Below, piece after piece: positions 9,897-18,594 of a stretch of 44,267 nucleotides of DNA (the first letter of the stretch is position 1; every line of letters begins with the position of its first letter). The notes under the pieces are model-generated. The model saw only the letters and a program-made list of their open reading frames with translations, searched no databases and had not been told where the DNA came from. Location of the stretch: assembly GCA_903892905.1 (NCBI GenBank), contig CAITKI010000113.1, positions 1 to 44,267 of the forward strand, given 5' to 3'. Made by a program: the position numbers and the translations under genes. This stretch comes from an uncultured Microcaldota archaeon (GTDB lineage: Archaea; Micrarchaeota; Micrarchaeia; Anstonellales; Anstonellaceae).

Positions 9897-10586
9897 ATGG
9901 CATTGATTATGAAGGATGGAAAGGAAATGCGCGTGCCCGGAAGGGCAATTCCTGCGGAAAAGTGCAGGCCGGAACGGGTTCATTTTCCGGAAATGCACTG
10001 CTATGTGGATTTCGGACCAGTCCGTATGCTCGATGCAATGAGCTTCAGTGAATTTAGGAAAGAGCGCACGGTAGCTCAGATTCAAGCACTGGTGGAAGCC
10101 AGGCAGGCAAAAGCGCTTGTAGCGGAGGATACCGGCGATCTAAAGACGGCTTACCTTCTCGTGGTAAAATCTGCGCGGAGCCTAGAGGATGTTTGCAAGG
10201 AGATGATTGCAATACGCCGCAAAGAACACGAAGATTTTGTCAAGTACCATGCAGGCGGCTTTCACATGTTTAACTTCGGAGATATTCATTATAAAATTCT
10301 TCAGGCGTGGGATGCGGCATACGACTACGCAACAAGCCCAGAAGACAAAGCAATGTGTGCTGAAAAAAAAGGGTTCTTCGACCGCTTATGGGTGATTTCC
10401 GGCATTCTGGAAGACACTCGCGTCTCCATCACCCGTAAATCCATGAGCGATGCCGAAAAAATCGAGCTGCTGCGGATGCTTGTGCGCATGAGCGAGATAG
10501 TCGGGCCGGAGTTTTCGACCTACTCGGAGTTCGATGTCAAGGGTGTCAAATCGGAAATTGCCGAGTTGGAAGGGCTCTCGAAGTAG
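9897..10586 (+). CDS. Hypothetical protein (orphan pair member 1)
   Basis: ORF starting MALIMKDGKEMRVPG after TTGGAGGTGGATTGAA (SD + ATG). Confidence 0.7.
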   Translation: MALIMKDGKEMRVPGRAIPAEKCRPERVHFPEMHCYVDFGPVRMLDAMSFSEFRKERTVAQIQALVEARQAKALVAEDTGDLKTAYLLVVKSARSLEDVCKEMIAIRRKEHEDFVKYHAGGFHMFNFGDIHYKILQAWDAAYDYATSPEDKAMCAEKKGFFDRLWVISGILEDTRVSITRKSMSDAEKIELLRMLVRMSEIVGPEFSTYSEFDVKGVKSEIAELEGLSK

Positions 10587-10618
10587 CTAATGCGCTGAAA
10601 AATTGGAGGTTGATTGAT

Positions 10619-11446
10619 ATGATGCAAAAAACCATTGCAACTGGCGGAAAATCCCTGCCCGTCAAGGCATTCATAGAAAAAAACAGCCTTGGCAGCTGGA
10701 GCAAGTTCAGGTCAATGTCCATCAAAGACCAGAACGAAATAATGCTGGGTGCCAAGTGCTACAAGAAGCTTGGGGAAAGAGTGCATGATTACTTGCATGA
10801 AAATCTGGGCGCAGAAGAGGCAAAAGAACTATACTCTCCTGCGAGCCGCCTCAGAAGCATAGTCCACCTTACCAATAAGAAGGCCCTCAAGACTTTTTGG
10901 GATAACAACAAAAAGGAATTTGCCGCCGCAATAAGGTGCGTTTCTGCAAGTGACAGGCTTAGAATAAGCGAATCCATTGCCATCGCCACTGGAAGAAAAA
11001 ATGCCGCATCTGCAGCCCGGTCTAAATTGGACGGCATGATCCTAAATGACGGCCTGGACCGGCTTGTAAAAAGACACGAGAACGCAGAAAATCGCGAAGG
11101 CCGCCGGTGGGGAGATGCTGTGAACAAACTGGCAGCGCAAGAAAGGCCAGTGGATTTGAGCCGGCATGTGGGAGTAATCGATATAATCTTCGAGGCGAGC
11201 CAATGCATGCTAGGTGAAATAAAAGAACACAATAATGAGCGCGTGTCACACGTGTACTTTGTGGGCGTTTTTAATGCAGATGCATGGTATCTTGCGAAGA
11301 AGATTAACGATGTGATCAGGGCACTCAAGAATATCAAAACATCTGGGAACGCATTGCCTGAAAAGACAAAAAATCAAATAAATGGATGGGTGCGTGAGTT
11401 GTCAGATATGCCCATACGCTCATACACTGTCCGTTATGGGATTTAA
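10619..11446 (+). CDS. Hypothetical protein (orphan pair member 2)
   Basis: ORF starting MMQKTIATGGKSLPV after TTGGAGGTTGATTGAT. Confidence 0.7.
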   Translation: MMQKTIATGGKSLPVKAFIEKNSLGSWSKFRSMSIKDQNEIMLGAKCYKKLGERVHDYLHENLGAEEAKELYSPASRLRSIVHLTNKKALKTFWDNNKKEFAAAIRCVSASDRLRISESIAIATGRKNAASAARSKLDGMILNDGLDRLVKRHENAENREGRRWGDAVNKLAAQERPVDLSRHVGVIDIIFEASQCMLGEIKEHNNERVSHVYFVGVFNADAWYLAKKINDVIRALKNIKTSGNALPEKTKNQINGWVRELSDMPIRSYTVRYGI

Positions 11447-11495
11447 ATTGGCAAACTGCCAAGAAATAGCAAAACCGTTCCCTCTTTTTCTTTTT

Positions 11496-12122
11496 TCAAT
11501 CCTTCTTTATCGGCAGCGGGGACGAATAGGGCGCGAGGAGCTTGGCAGCCTGGTTGAGCGCGGCTGAGACGTCTGCCTCGCTTCTCCCTCCCGTGCAGAT
11601 TATCTTGCCGTTCTTGAAGAGAAGCAGCGATGTCTTGGGCACAAGGAACTTCAGGATGGCGCCTGGGAACTGCTCAGGCTCGTATTCCACGTCTGGCACT
11701 TCGGACGCAATCCCGTAAAGGTCAAGCTCCACGCCAAGCGCGGCGGATGCCACGATGTTCTGGATGACGAATTTGGGCTTGAAGTTCTTCGGAGGCGTGA
11801 TTTTCGAGTATTTCTCGAGCATCTTCATGGTGAGCGCAATGGCGTCCGTGACCTCTTTCTCGTTCTTCCCGCCTGCGCAGATGATTTTCCCGTTCTTGAA
11901 AAGCAAAAGCGAGGTTTTCGGGTCTTTCAGCTTCAATATGGCGCCCGGGAACTGCTCAGGCTCGTATTCCACGTCATGAAGCTTGTAGGCAATGGTGTAA
12001 AGGTCAAGCTCAAGGCCCAGCTCGGAAGAGGCGACGATGTTCTCGATCTTGAAAGTAGGTTTTATGGCTATCTGGGGCATGCTGCCTTTCTTAAATTTCT
12101 TTTTGCTTTTGCTCTTTTTCAT
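11496..12122 (-). CDS. tbp: TATA-box binding protein
   Basis: Two-fold repeated domain: IENIVASSELGLELDLYTIAYKLHDVEYEPEQFPGAILKLKDPKTSLLLFKNGKIICAG and IQNIVASAALGVELDLYGIASEVPDVEYEPEQFPGAILKFLVPKTSLLLFKNGKIICTG. Confidence 0.97.
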   Translation of the reverse strand: MKKSKSKKKFKKGSMPQIAIKPTFKIENIVASSELGLELDLYTIAYKLHDVEYEPEQFPGAILKLKDPKTSLLLFKNGKIICAGGKNEKEVTDAIALTMKMLEKYSKITPPKNFKPKFVIQNIVASAALGVELDLYGIASEVPDVEYEPEQFPGAILKFLVPKTSLLLFKNGKIICTGGRSEADVSAALNQAAKLLAPYSSPLPIKKD

Positions 12123-12141
12123 AAAACCCCTCGCAAGGAAA

Positions 12142-13447
12142 CCCACAATTTCAATCGTGGGAGGAATTGCGCTCTCCATATTCTTGAATACATCCCCGAA
12201 CCATCTCTTTTGAATGGAATCTGGTTGTTCCGAAACCCTGAATGTTCTGTTGCAGTTTCTGGAAATTTCACCGGCATCCTACCGTCTGCAAGCCTTTTTA
12301 TAGCCGCAAAATCCTTAATAAAGACATGCTGAAGACCATCCCAACGGCCATCGAGGAATTGCCCGGGCAGCGCGCCATGCTTGATGATACATTGTCTTCC
12401 ATGTCTGACGCCATGAACTTTGCCGTTTCCTCCTGTTATGAACATGAGGAAACCAACGCCTTCCGGATGCACCATTTCAATTATTCTGCCCTTCGCAGAA
12501 AATTTAGCCTTCCTGCCCAGCTTGCAGTTGTTGCCAACAAGTATGCCTGTTCTTCCGTGAAGGAGGCAATCAAAAGAAAAGCCCCAAGACCAAAGTTTTC
12601 CGGCAAGTCTATCCATTACGATGCAAGGAGTAGCAAGATAGACCTCGTGAAGAAAACCGCAAGCCTCCTTACAAAAAACGGGAGGCTCAAGATGAAGCTC
12701 AACGTTCCTGAATATTTCCGGAAGTTTTCCGATTGGAAGGTCAAGGAAAGCAATCTTGTCAAGTGCAGAGATGGGAAGTTCAGGCTGATGATTGCTATTG
12801 AACGCCCAACCATCAAATCCAATGGCACTGGTAAGGTCATTGGGGTGGACCGAGGCATCAACAACATTATCGCCACTTCGGAAGGATGGCTTTACGAAGG
12901 GCACGATGTTTTTTCCAGAAAGCAAAGGTATGTTCTGTTGAGGGCAGGGTTGCAAAGCAAAGGCACTCGCTCCGCCAAAAGGCATCTTGTAAGGATGCGT
13001 GGCAGGGAGAAACGTTTTATGCGGGATGTCAACCACTGCATAAGCAGGGCTTTGATAAGCACTGCAGGACTGAATGGGGTCCTGGTTTTGGAGAACTTGA
13101 AGGGGATAAGAGCCGCAAGGCATCGGCACGAGCAGAACTGGCTCTTTTCCAACTGGGCTTTTTACCAGTTGGAAAGCTTCCTCGCATACAAAGGAGAAGA
13201 AACAGGAGTTGCTGTGAAGTTCGTTCCCGCGAGGGACACTTCCCGTGCCTGTTCCATATGCGGCAGCTTGAAAAGAGGGCAGAGACAAGGCTCTGTCTTC
13301 AAGTGCAAAACATGCGGCGTGATTCTCCACGCCGATTTGAACGCTGCCAAGAACATCCTGCACAGATACACTTCCATCAGCGGGCTGCAGTCAATCTGCC
13401 CATTGCTCCCGACCGGGTCGAGCAAGCCCACGTTTTTAACCGTGAGT
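12142..13447 (+). mobile_element. IS200/IS605-group (IS1341-like, tnpB-only) element, approximate bounds
   Basis: tnpB ORF flanked by related hairpins: left CCCACaatttcaatCGTGGG (12142-12161), right CCCACGtttttaacCGTGAGT (13427-13447); no tnpA ORF seen. Confidence 0.55.
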
Positions 13448-13453
13448 AATTGA
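12326..13453 (+). CDS. tnpB: TnpB / RNA-guided nuclease-like transposon protein (OrfB)
   Basis: RuvC motifs VIGVDRGINNI, GVLVLENLKGIR, HADLNAAKNIL; zinc finger CSICGSLK...FKCKTCG. Confidence 0.95.
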   Translation: MLKTIPTAIEELPGQRAMLDDTLSSMSDAMNFAVSSCYEHEETNAFRMHHFNYSALRRKFSLPAQLAVVANKYACSSVKEAIKRKAPRPKFSGKSIHYDARSSKIDLVKKTASLLTKNGRLKMKLNVPEYFRKFSDWKVKESNLVKCRDGKFRLMIAIERPTIKSNGTGKVIGVDRGINNIIATSEGWLYEGHDVFSRKQRYVLLRAGLQSKGTRSAKRHLVRMRGREKRFMRDVNHCISRALISTAGLNGVLVLENLKGIRAARHRHEQNWLFSNWAFYQLESFLAYKGEETGVAVKFVPARDTSRACSICGSLKRGQRQGSVFKCKTCGVILHADLNAAKNILHRYTSISGLQSICPLLPTGSSKPTFLTVSN

Positions 13454-13586
13454 CATAGAACCAGCCCCATACAAACATTTTTAAACCGTCTGAGATATTT
13501 AAAAGGGCAAGGTATTTAAACTAGACGCAGGGTAATCATCCCCTGGCTGCGGTTCTCGCTGCCAAACGCTATTAAGGTGATGAAAA

Positions 13587-13871
13587 ATGAGACGCTCACT
13601 TGGAAAAATGTCAAAAAGAAGCCGCGCACTTGGCCAGTCCAAGCGCAAGCTCACGATCCCCGGGCTGATAAGCGGGTATTCCATCGGCGACTGCGTGGCT
13701 ATTGACCATCAGTCAAAGTACTCAGGCATGCCGCACCCGCGCTACCGCGGAAGGACAGGCACCATTGTCGCGCAGCGCGGCAAGTCATACGTCGTTGAAA
13801 TAAGCGACATGAATGCCACGAAGCAGCTTATCATCCCCCCGGTGCACCTCAAGGCAGTGGGGAAGAAATAA
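13587..13871 (+). CDS. rpl21e: Large subunit ribosomal protein L21e
   Basis: MSKRSRALGQSKRKLTIPGLISGYSIGDCVAIDHQSKYSGMPHPRYRGRTGTIVAQRGKSYVVEI. Confidence 0.93.
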   Translation: MRRSLGKMSKRSRALGQSKRKLTIPGLISGYSIGDCVAIDHQSKYSGMPHPRYRGRTGTIVAQRGKSYVVEISDMNATKQLIIPPVHLKAVGKK

Positions 13872-13883
13872 ACGGTGGTCCAC

Positions 13884-14327
13884 ATGATAGGAAAAGGCGC
13901 AAACGAAATCCGCCCGGCATTGCTCGCCGAGGTGGAAAAGATACTCGACAAGAGGCAGGGCACGGCCGGCGAGTTCGGCTTCGAGCAGCAGACCACCCTT
14001 GAATACGCCAAGCGCTTTTCCCACCTGAAGTACAACGACGCCAAGGAGATGCTCGACGAGCTCGAGAAGCTCGAGGTGAAGACCGAGACCGCGGTGAAAA
14101 TCGTGGACCTGCTCCCGAAGAACAAGAGCCAGCTCATGCTCATCCTTGTTAAAGACAAAGTGGAGCTTCCAGAGAAGAAAATGGAGAAGGTGGAAGCGCT
14201 CATTGCGGAATACTCGAAAAAGGCAAAGAAATTCGAGCCCAAAGTAGAGGCACTGCCCGATGCGCCCGCGGCCGCGCCAGCAGAGGCGCCAGTCGAGGAA
14301 GCGAAGGAAAAGAAGAAATCCGACTGA
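13884..14327 (+). CDS. rpoF: DNA-directed RNA polymerase subunit F (Rpb4)
   Basis: Follows L21e as in many archaea; TLEYAKRFSHLKYNDAKEMLDELEKLEVKTETAVKIVDLLPKNKSQLMLI. Confidence 0.85.
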   Translation: MIGKGANEIRPALLAEVEKILDKRQGTAGEFGFEQQTTLEYAKRFSHLKYNDAKEMLDELEKLEVKTETAVKIVDLLPKNKSQLMLILVKDKVELPEKKMEKVEALIAEYSKKAKKFEPKVEALPDAPAAAPAEAPVEEAKEKKKSD

Positions 14328-14390
14328 CGCATAGCATTTTATAATGCCTTAAACATAATCCACGTTAACGCAGGTAATGAATAACGCCCG

Positions 14391-14461
14391 ATGATTTTAT
14401 GGAAACACAGCCGCTTTGGCGGCTTATTTCCAAAAATCCAAACGGAATGATTTTATGGAAA
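14391..14461 (+). repeat. 15-bp direct repeat (atgattttatggaaa) at the DUF655 gene start, 56 bp apart, flanking a hairpin
   Basis: Copies at 14391-14405 and 14447-14461; hairpin agccgc-tttg-gcggct between, with an outer tggaaa/tttcca stem. Confidence 0.85.
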
Positions 14462-15018
14462 TGGAACTGTACGCCCGTGTCATTGACTTCATGCCCGAGG
14501 GCAGGCCAACCGACCGCATGCGCGAGCCCATAGCGCAGCTTGTGGGCGAGAAGTTCTTCACCCTGCTTGAGGTTTCCATCATCCGCGGCTCGGCAGTCGC
14601 GCTTGGCCAGCGCCTGTGCATTGGCAAGGAAGGCAGGGTGGAAGTGGAGAAGATAAAAAAGCGCCTCGACTTCCAGGACCTATCCGCAACGTCGAGAAGC
14701 GAGCTTCCCATCGCGGCAAGGAACATAATTTCGGACCGCGAGGCTGATTTCGTTTCATTCTTCAATAAAGCAGGCCCCATCTCCATGAGGCTGCACCAGC
14801 TTGAGCTGCTTTCCGGCATTGGCAAGAAGCACCTTCAGGAGCTTTTGGGCGCGCGCGAGGAAAAGCCTTTCGAGAGCTTCAAGGACATCCAGTCGCGCGT
14901 GTCGCTTCTCCCTGACCCTGCAAACCTCATAGTCTCGCGCGTGAACGAGGAGCTTGGAGGCGTCTCGAAATACTACTTGTTCGTGCGACCCCCGTCCAAG
15001 CACTACGACGAGTTTTGA
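14455..15018 (+). CDS. DUF655 family protein (putative RNA-binding, L21e/rpoF neighbourhood)
   Basis: MEMELYARVIDFMPEGRPTDRMREPIAQLVGEKFFTLLEV...LSGIGKKHLQELL. Confidence 0.88.
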   Translation: MEMELYARVIDFMPEGRPTDRMREPIAQLVGEKFFTLLEVSIIRGSAVALGQRLCIGKEGRVEVEKIKKRLDFQDLSATSRSELPIAARNIISDREADFVSFFNKAGPISMRLHQLELLSGIGKKHLQELLGAREEKPFESFKDIQSRVSLLPDPANLIVSRVNEELGGVSKYYLFVRPPSKHYDEF

Positions 15019-15082
15019 GTTTGCGCGCACAAGGCTGCAGTTCTCATTTTAATCGTTAGTGCCAAACATATGCATGCCTCAT

Positions 15083-15156
15083 GGGTCCGTGTGGTAACCT
15101 GGATAGCCGACGAGGCTTCGAACCTCGGGGTAAGGGTTCAAATCCCTTCGGGCCCG
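15083..15156 (+). tRNA. tRNA-Arg(TCG)
   Basis: Cloverleaf: acceptor GGGTCCG/CGGGCCC, D stem TGGT/GCCG, anticodon arm CGAGG-CTTCGAA-CCTCG (TCG), T arm AAGGG-TTCAAAT-CCCTT, discriminator G. Confidence 0.92.
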
Positions 15157-15178
15157 TTAGTTTCCATCTGGTGGGGAA

Positions 15179-15883
15179 ATGGACCTCCGTTTTCTCCTCA
15201 TTTTCCTGCTTCTTCTGCTTGCGCCAGCAAACGCGCTGTTCCTTGCAGGGCAATCAGAACAAGGGGGGGAAATCTCCGTGCTTTGCGAAGGGCAAAGCAA
15301 AGCGTTCCTGTCCCTTCCCACAGGCGAGCTTCGCGCGCTTGCGCTTGATTCTGATTTCCAGGCAAAATTCATCCCTGACGCAAGCGGCCCCTACACCATC
15401 CAGTGCGGCAATGAGACTCGGACAATTTCAGTCTTGCTGCCTGCGCGCGCGGACTCAGGCGCTTACTCCAGCGGGGAGAACTTTTTCCTCGTGGCAGGGA
15501 TGGCAATTGTTTTCCTCGCCGCTCTTTTGCTTGCCGCAAAAATTCTCCTAAGGCAGCGCACAATCTTTTCAAAGTCATTTAGCGGCGGGCGCGTGAGGCT
15601 CTATCTTCGCGCAGGGGAGGACCTGAGGGACATAAAGATAACTGACTTGCAGGGCGGTTTTGATGGCGCGCCGCTTTCGCTTTCCATCCCGCGCCTTGCC
15701 GCAGGCGCAGAGTGGAGCTGGGAATATGAAATCAGCGCAGGCGAGCCGCTGCTTGCCGCGCGGCTCTCTGCAAAGTGCGCCAAGGGCACCATCTCCCTTG
15801 TTTCAGGCACTGGGGAAAATAACAGCCAAGCGATGGAAAAAAACAAGCGCGAGAAAAGAAAGCTTCCAAAGCATGCGGTCTGA
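15179..15883 (+). CDS. Signal-peptide membrane protein, hypothetical
   Basis: MDLRFLLIFLLLLLAPANALF...; internal TM FFLVAGMAIVFLAALLLAAKILL. Confidence 0.7.
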   Translation: MDLRFLLIFLLLLLAPANALFLAGQSEQGGEISVLCEGQSKAFLSLPTGELRALALDSDFQAKFIPDASGPYTIQCGNETRTISVLLPARADSGAYSSGENFFLVAGMAIVFLAALLLAAKILLRQRTIFSKSFSGGRVRLYLRAGEDLRDIKITDLQGGFDGAPLSLSIPRLAAGAEWSWEYEISAGEPLLAARLSAKCAKGTISLVSGTGENNSQAMEKNKREKRKLPKHAV

Positions 15884-15888
15884 GGTGC

Positions 15889-16227
15889 CTAGTCTCCTGC
15901 GTGCCAGCCGCCTGCCACTATCATCAGAATCACGATGTCCACCAGCGCAAACGGAAGCATGAGTATGGGAAATCGCAGGATAAGCATTATCTGCACCGAA
16001 AGCAGGGAGATTGCGAGTATGACGGTTGCCGCAATGGAGCTTTTCCAGCACAATACCGAGCCTACGAACAGCACCAAAAGCGCGCAGCCAGTCGCCACTG
16101 ACACGGGCAAGTTGAACTGCACGAAAAAGCCAAGCGCGGTTGCGCAAACAAGCAGGATCTCGGCTATCATTGCCACAAGCACGCTGTCTGCAGCCTCGTT
16201 TTTCCTGGAATGGTAATCTGCGCACAT
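15889..16227 (-). CDS. Small polytopic membrane protein, hypothetical
   Basis: Hydrophobic ORF with ~4 predicted TM segments; begins right after the ksgA stop. Confidence 0.6.
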   Translation of the reverse strand: MCADYHSRKNEAADSVLVAMIAEILLVCATALGFFVQFNLPVSVATGCALLVLFVGSVLCWKSSIAATVILAISLLSVQIMLILRFPILMLPFALVDIVILMIVAGGWHAGD

Positions 16228-16232
16228 GTGCG

Positions 16233-17000
16233 TCACCGCGCGGCACAAAGCTGCCGCGCAACCTCAAGCGCCTCCGAAGGCGACATCGAAAAGACTTTCC
16301 TTTCATTGTATTTAAGCGTTTGCGCCATTCTTGCCGCCTCTTTTTTGTCGCGGTTCCCGAACAAGTCCCACCGCGCGTCCACCACGGCGTTCTTCAGGCT
16401 TTTTTTCTTGTGCGAGAAAAGCGCGCCAATCGCCTTTTCCTCGCACTCAGTCATCAAAAAGCCGGTTTTCACAAGCGAGACAATGCACGAGTCCACCTTC
16501 GGGGCTGGCAAAAAAGCAGTCCTTTCCACCAGCGCAAGCGTTTCTGTTGTGTAGGTGAGCTGGGCAAACACAGAAAGCCTTCCGTATTCGCGGCTTCCCG
16601 GCTCTGCCATCATGCGCGCTGCCACCTCTTTTTGCACGCAAAGCACTGCCTTGTCGAAATTCATGCGGGCAAGCTTGAGAAGAATGGGCGAGGTGATGTA
16701 GTAGGGGATGTTGCCCACAATCCTGCCAAAGCGCGCTTTTTCGTCGTAATCTAAAAAGTCGCCCTCATGCACGTGCACGCGCTTGTATGTTGCAAATCGC
16801 ATGCGCAGCTGCTTGGCAAGCTTGGGGTCGAACTCCACCGCGGTGATGTGGCCTGCGCCTGCGGACAATAGCTTCACAGTGAGCCTGCCGTCGCCTGCGC
16901 CGATTTCCAGCACGGAGTTGTTGCGCGCATCCGCGCATTCCGCCTCGTAGGCAAGCACGTTTTCATCAACAAGGAAGTTCTGGCCCAATTTGGCGTGCAT
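16233..17000 (-). CDS. ksgA: 16S rRNA dimethyladenosine transferase (KsgA/Dim1)
   Basis: LGQNFLVDENVL...VLEIGAGDGRLT...VGNIPYYITSPIL. Confidence 0.96.
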   Translation of the reverse strand: MHAKLGQNFLVDENVLAYEAECADARNNSVLEIGAGDGRLTVKLLSAGAGHITAVEFDPKLAKQLRMRFATYKRVHVHEGDFLDYDEKARFGRIVGNIPYYITSPILLKLARMNFDKAVLCVQKEVAARMMAEPGSREYGRLSVFAQLTYTTETLALVERTAFLPAPKVDSCIVSLVKTGFLMTECEEKAIGALFSHKKKSLKNAVVDARWDLFGNRDKKEAARMAQTLKYNERKVFSMSPSEALEVARQLCAAR

Positions 17001-17009
17001 AATTGCGCC

Positions 17010-17987
17010 TCAAATTTTTGTGATCGATTTTGCGGAATCATGCTCCACAATCACGGTGTGCTCGAACTGCGCCACCATTCCCTTGCCAGTGTCGCGAAGC
17101 ACAGGGTAGGGGTGGAGCGCGCCGGAATTCAATAACTCGCGAAGCGCTGTTGCGAGCGTAAGGCGCGACTTGAAAACATTGCGCAGCCAGCGCTCCGCAA
17201 AGGGAAGCGAGAAGTAATTTGCAACAATGTATTCCATGAGCTCGCGCGAATACTTCATGCGGAGGCGGGGAGTTGCCTGGAGCGCGAATATTTCCACCTG
17301 CGATGTGTCTGCCACATGCCCGCTTCCAGTGGAGGCGAACGGCTCGATTGCGAAAATGTCCCCTTCCTGCACCATGTATCCCTGGTGCCCGCCGATGTTG
17401 GGTATGTCCACGCCTGCGTGGAGAAGGTAGGGCTCTATCTTGTGGCCGGTAAGGTTCTCAATGGGCTTAAAGCCGCGCGACACTATTTCCTTCTCAATGG
17501 CCGCGCCGATGTCGCCGACATAAACGCCCGGCTTTATGAAAGCAAGCGCCGCGTCAAGCGCGGCAGAGCTCGCCTCGCACAACTTGCCCTGCTCGCCGGA
17601 CAGGTCCACGGTGACTGCGGTGTCGCCGATGCAGCCGTCTATCTGCGCGCCGATGTCGATTTTCACCACGTCCGTCTCGCCGATGAGTATGGCATTGTCC
17701 GCCTCTGGCGTGAAGTGCGCGGCAATCTCGTTAATCGAAATGCCTGCGGGAAAGCCGGGCTTCCCCCCCGCATCCACAATCATCTTCTCAAGCGACTCTG
17801 CAATGTCAAAGTAGGACTCGCCTGGAAGCACAAGCTTGGGCGCCTCCTTCAGCACAGATGCCGCGATTTTTCCCGCTTTCTCGAAATTCGCGTACATCTG
17901 CGCAATCTCCTCTTCGCTTGGCTCGTCATGGGAATGCACATGCCCCTCATGCCCTTCAGCCCCTGTGGAAACGTCATCATCTGCCAT
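17010..17987 (-). CDS. map: Methionine aminopeptidase type II
   Basis: PAGISINEIAAHFTPE...DVVKIDIGAQIDGCIGDTAVTV...GHKIEPYLLHAGVDIPN...AIEPFASTG. Confidence 0.96.
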   Translation of the reverse strand: MADDDVSTGAEGHEGHVHSHDEPSEEEIAQMYANFEKAGKIAASVLKEAPKLVLPGESYFDIAESLEKMIVDAGGKPGFPAGISINEIAAHFTPEADNAILIGETDVVKIDIGAQIDGCIGDTAVTVDLSGEQGKLCEASSAALDAALAFIKPGVYVGDIGAAIEKEIVSRGFKPIENLTGHKIEPYLLHAGVDIPNIGGHQGYMVQEGDIFAIEPFASTGSGHVADTSQVEIFALQATPRLRMKYSRELMEYIVANYFSLPFAERWLRNVFKSRLTLATALRELLNSGALHPYPVLRDTGKGMVAQFEHTVIVEHDSAKSITKI

Positions 17988-18045
17988 AATATCACGTATG
18001 AATTGGCATCCTCAGCTTTATAAGGGCGCGGGGGGAAATTGCGCC

Positions 18046-18543
18046 ATGGCAAGGGACTTCGCCAAGGGGAAAAAGAGCGAAAATGCAAAAGCGCAAGGGG
18101 CAGCCGGGCATCATAGCGCGCAAGCAGGCGCAAGCGCGCACGCAGGATTGGGCAAGGCAGGCGCCGCGCAGGAAAAAGGCGCAAGCGCGCACGCGATGGG
18201 GCAAGGAGTGTGCATAATCTGCGGGGAAATAAGCACAGGCACCCCCGCCCTGCCCGAGTTCCCAATCCGCGCGGCAAGGAAGCTCCGCGCAATCCTTAAG
18301 CAGCCTGCGAAGCACACCATTGCATGCAAGGAACACCTCGCCGAGGCAAGGCAGCACCGCGCGAAATTCGAGAAAAAGCAGCAGGATTACCTGCTTGGTG
18401 CGGTTGCGTTTTTTGCATTGGTGCTGTTTGGCGGCCTGTTTTTCGGGAAGCTTGGCATCAGCACGTTTTTGCCTGCCATTTTGGGCGCGGCAATCATCGC
18501 ATTCCTTCCTTTCTTCTATTATTTTCCGTCGTTTGGGAAGTAG
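18046..18543 (+). CDS. Hypothetical protein: low-complexity Ala/His/Gly N-terminus, CxxC motif, two C-terminal TM segments
   Basis: ORF MARDFAKGKKSENAKAQG...GVCIICGEI...; TATA-like ctttataagg just upstream. Confidence 0.7.
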   Translation: MARDFAKGKKSENAKAQGAAGHHSAQAGASAHAGLGKAGAAQEKGASAHAMGQGVCIICGEISTGTPALPEFPIRAARKLRAILKQPAKHTIACKEHLAEARQHRAKFEKKQQDYLLGAVAFFALVLFGGLFFGKLGISTFLPAILGAAIIAFLPFFYYFPSFGK

Positions 18544-18565
18544 CTGTTTTTCGCCCCCAAAAAGC

Positions 18566-18574
18566 CTTATAAAC
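18566..18574 (+). promoter_or_regulatory. TATA box of the membrane/Cys-rich gene cluster
   Basis: cttataaac about 25 nt upstream of ATG 18595, compatible with a near-leaderless transcript. Confidence 0.5.
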
Positions 18575-18594
18575 TTCACCACCGCCGTAACAGC

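Noticed and set aside
16220-16259. Palindromes cgcacatgtgcg and gcgcggca-caaagc-tgccgcgc at the ksgA 3' end/next gene start
   Set aside because: Part of coding sequence in a GC-rich context without a flanking direct repeat, so not counted with the junction-duplication pattern
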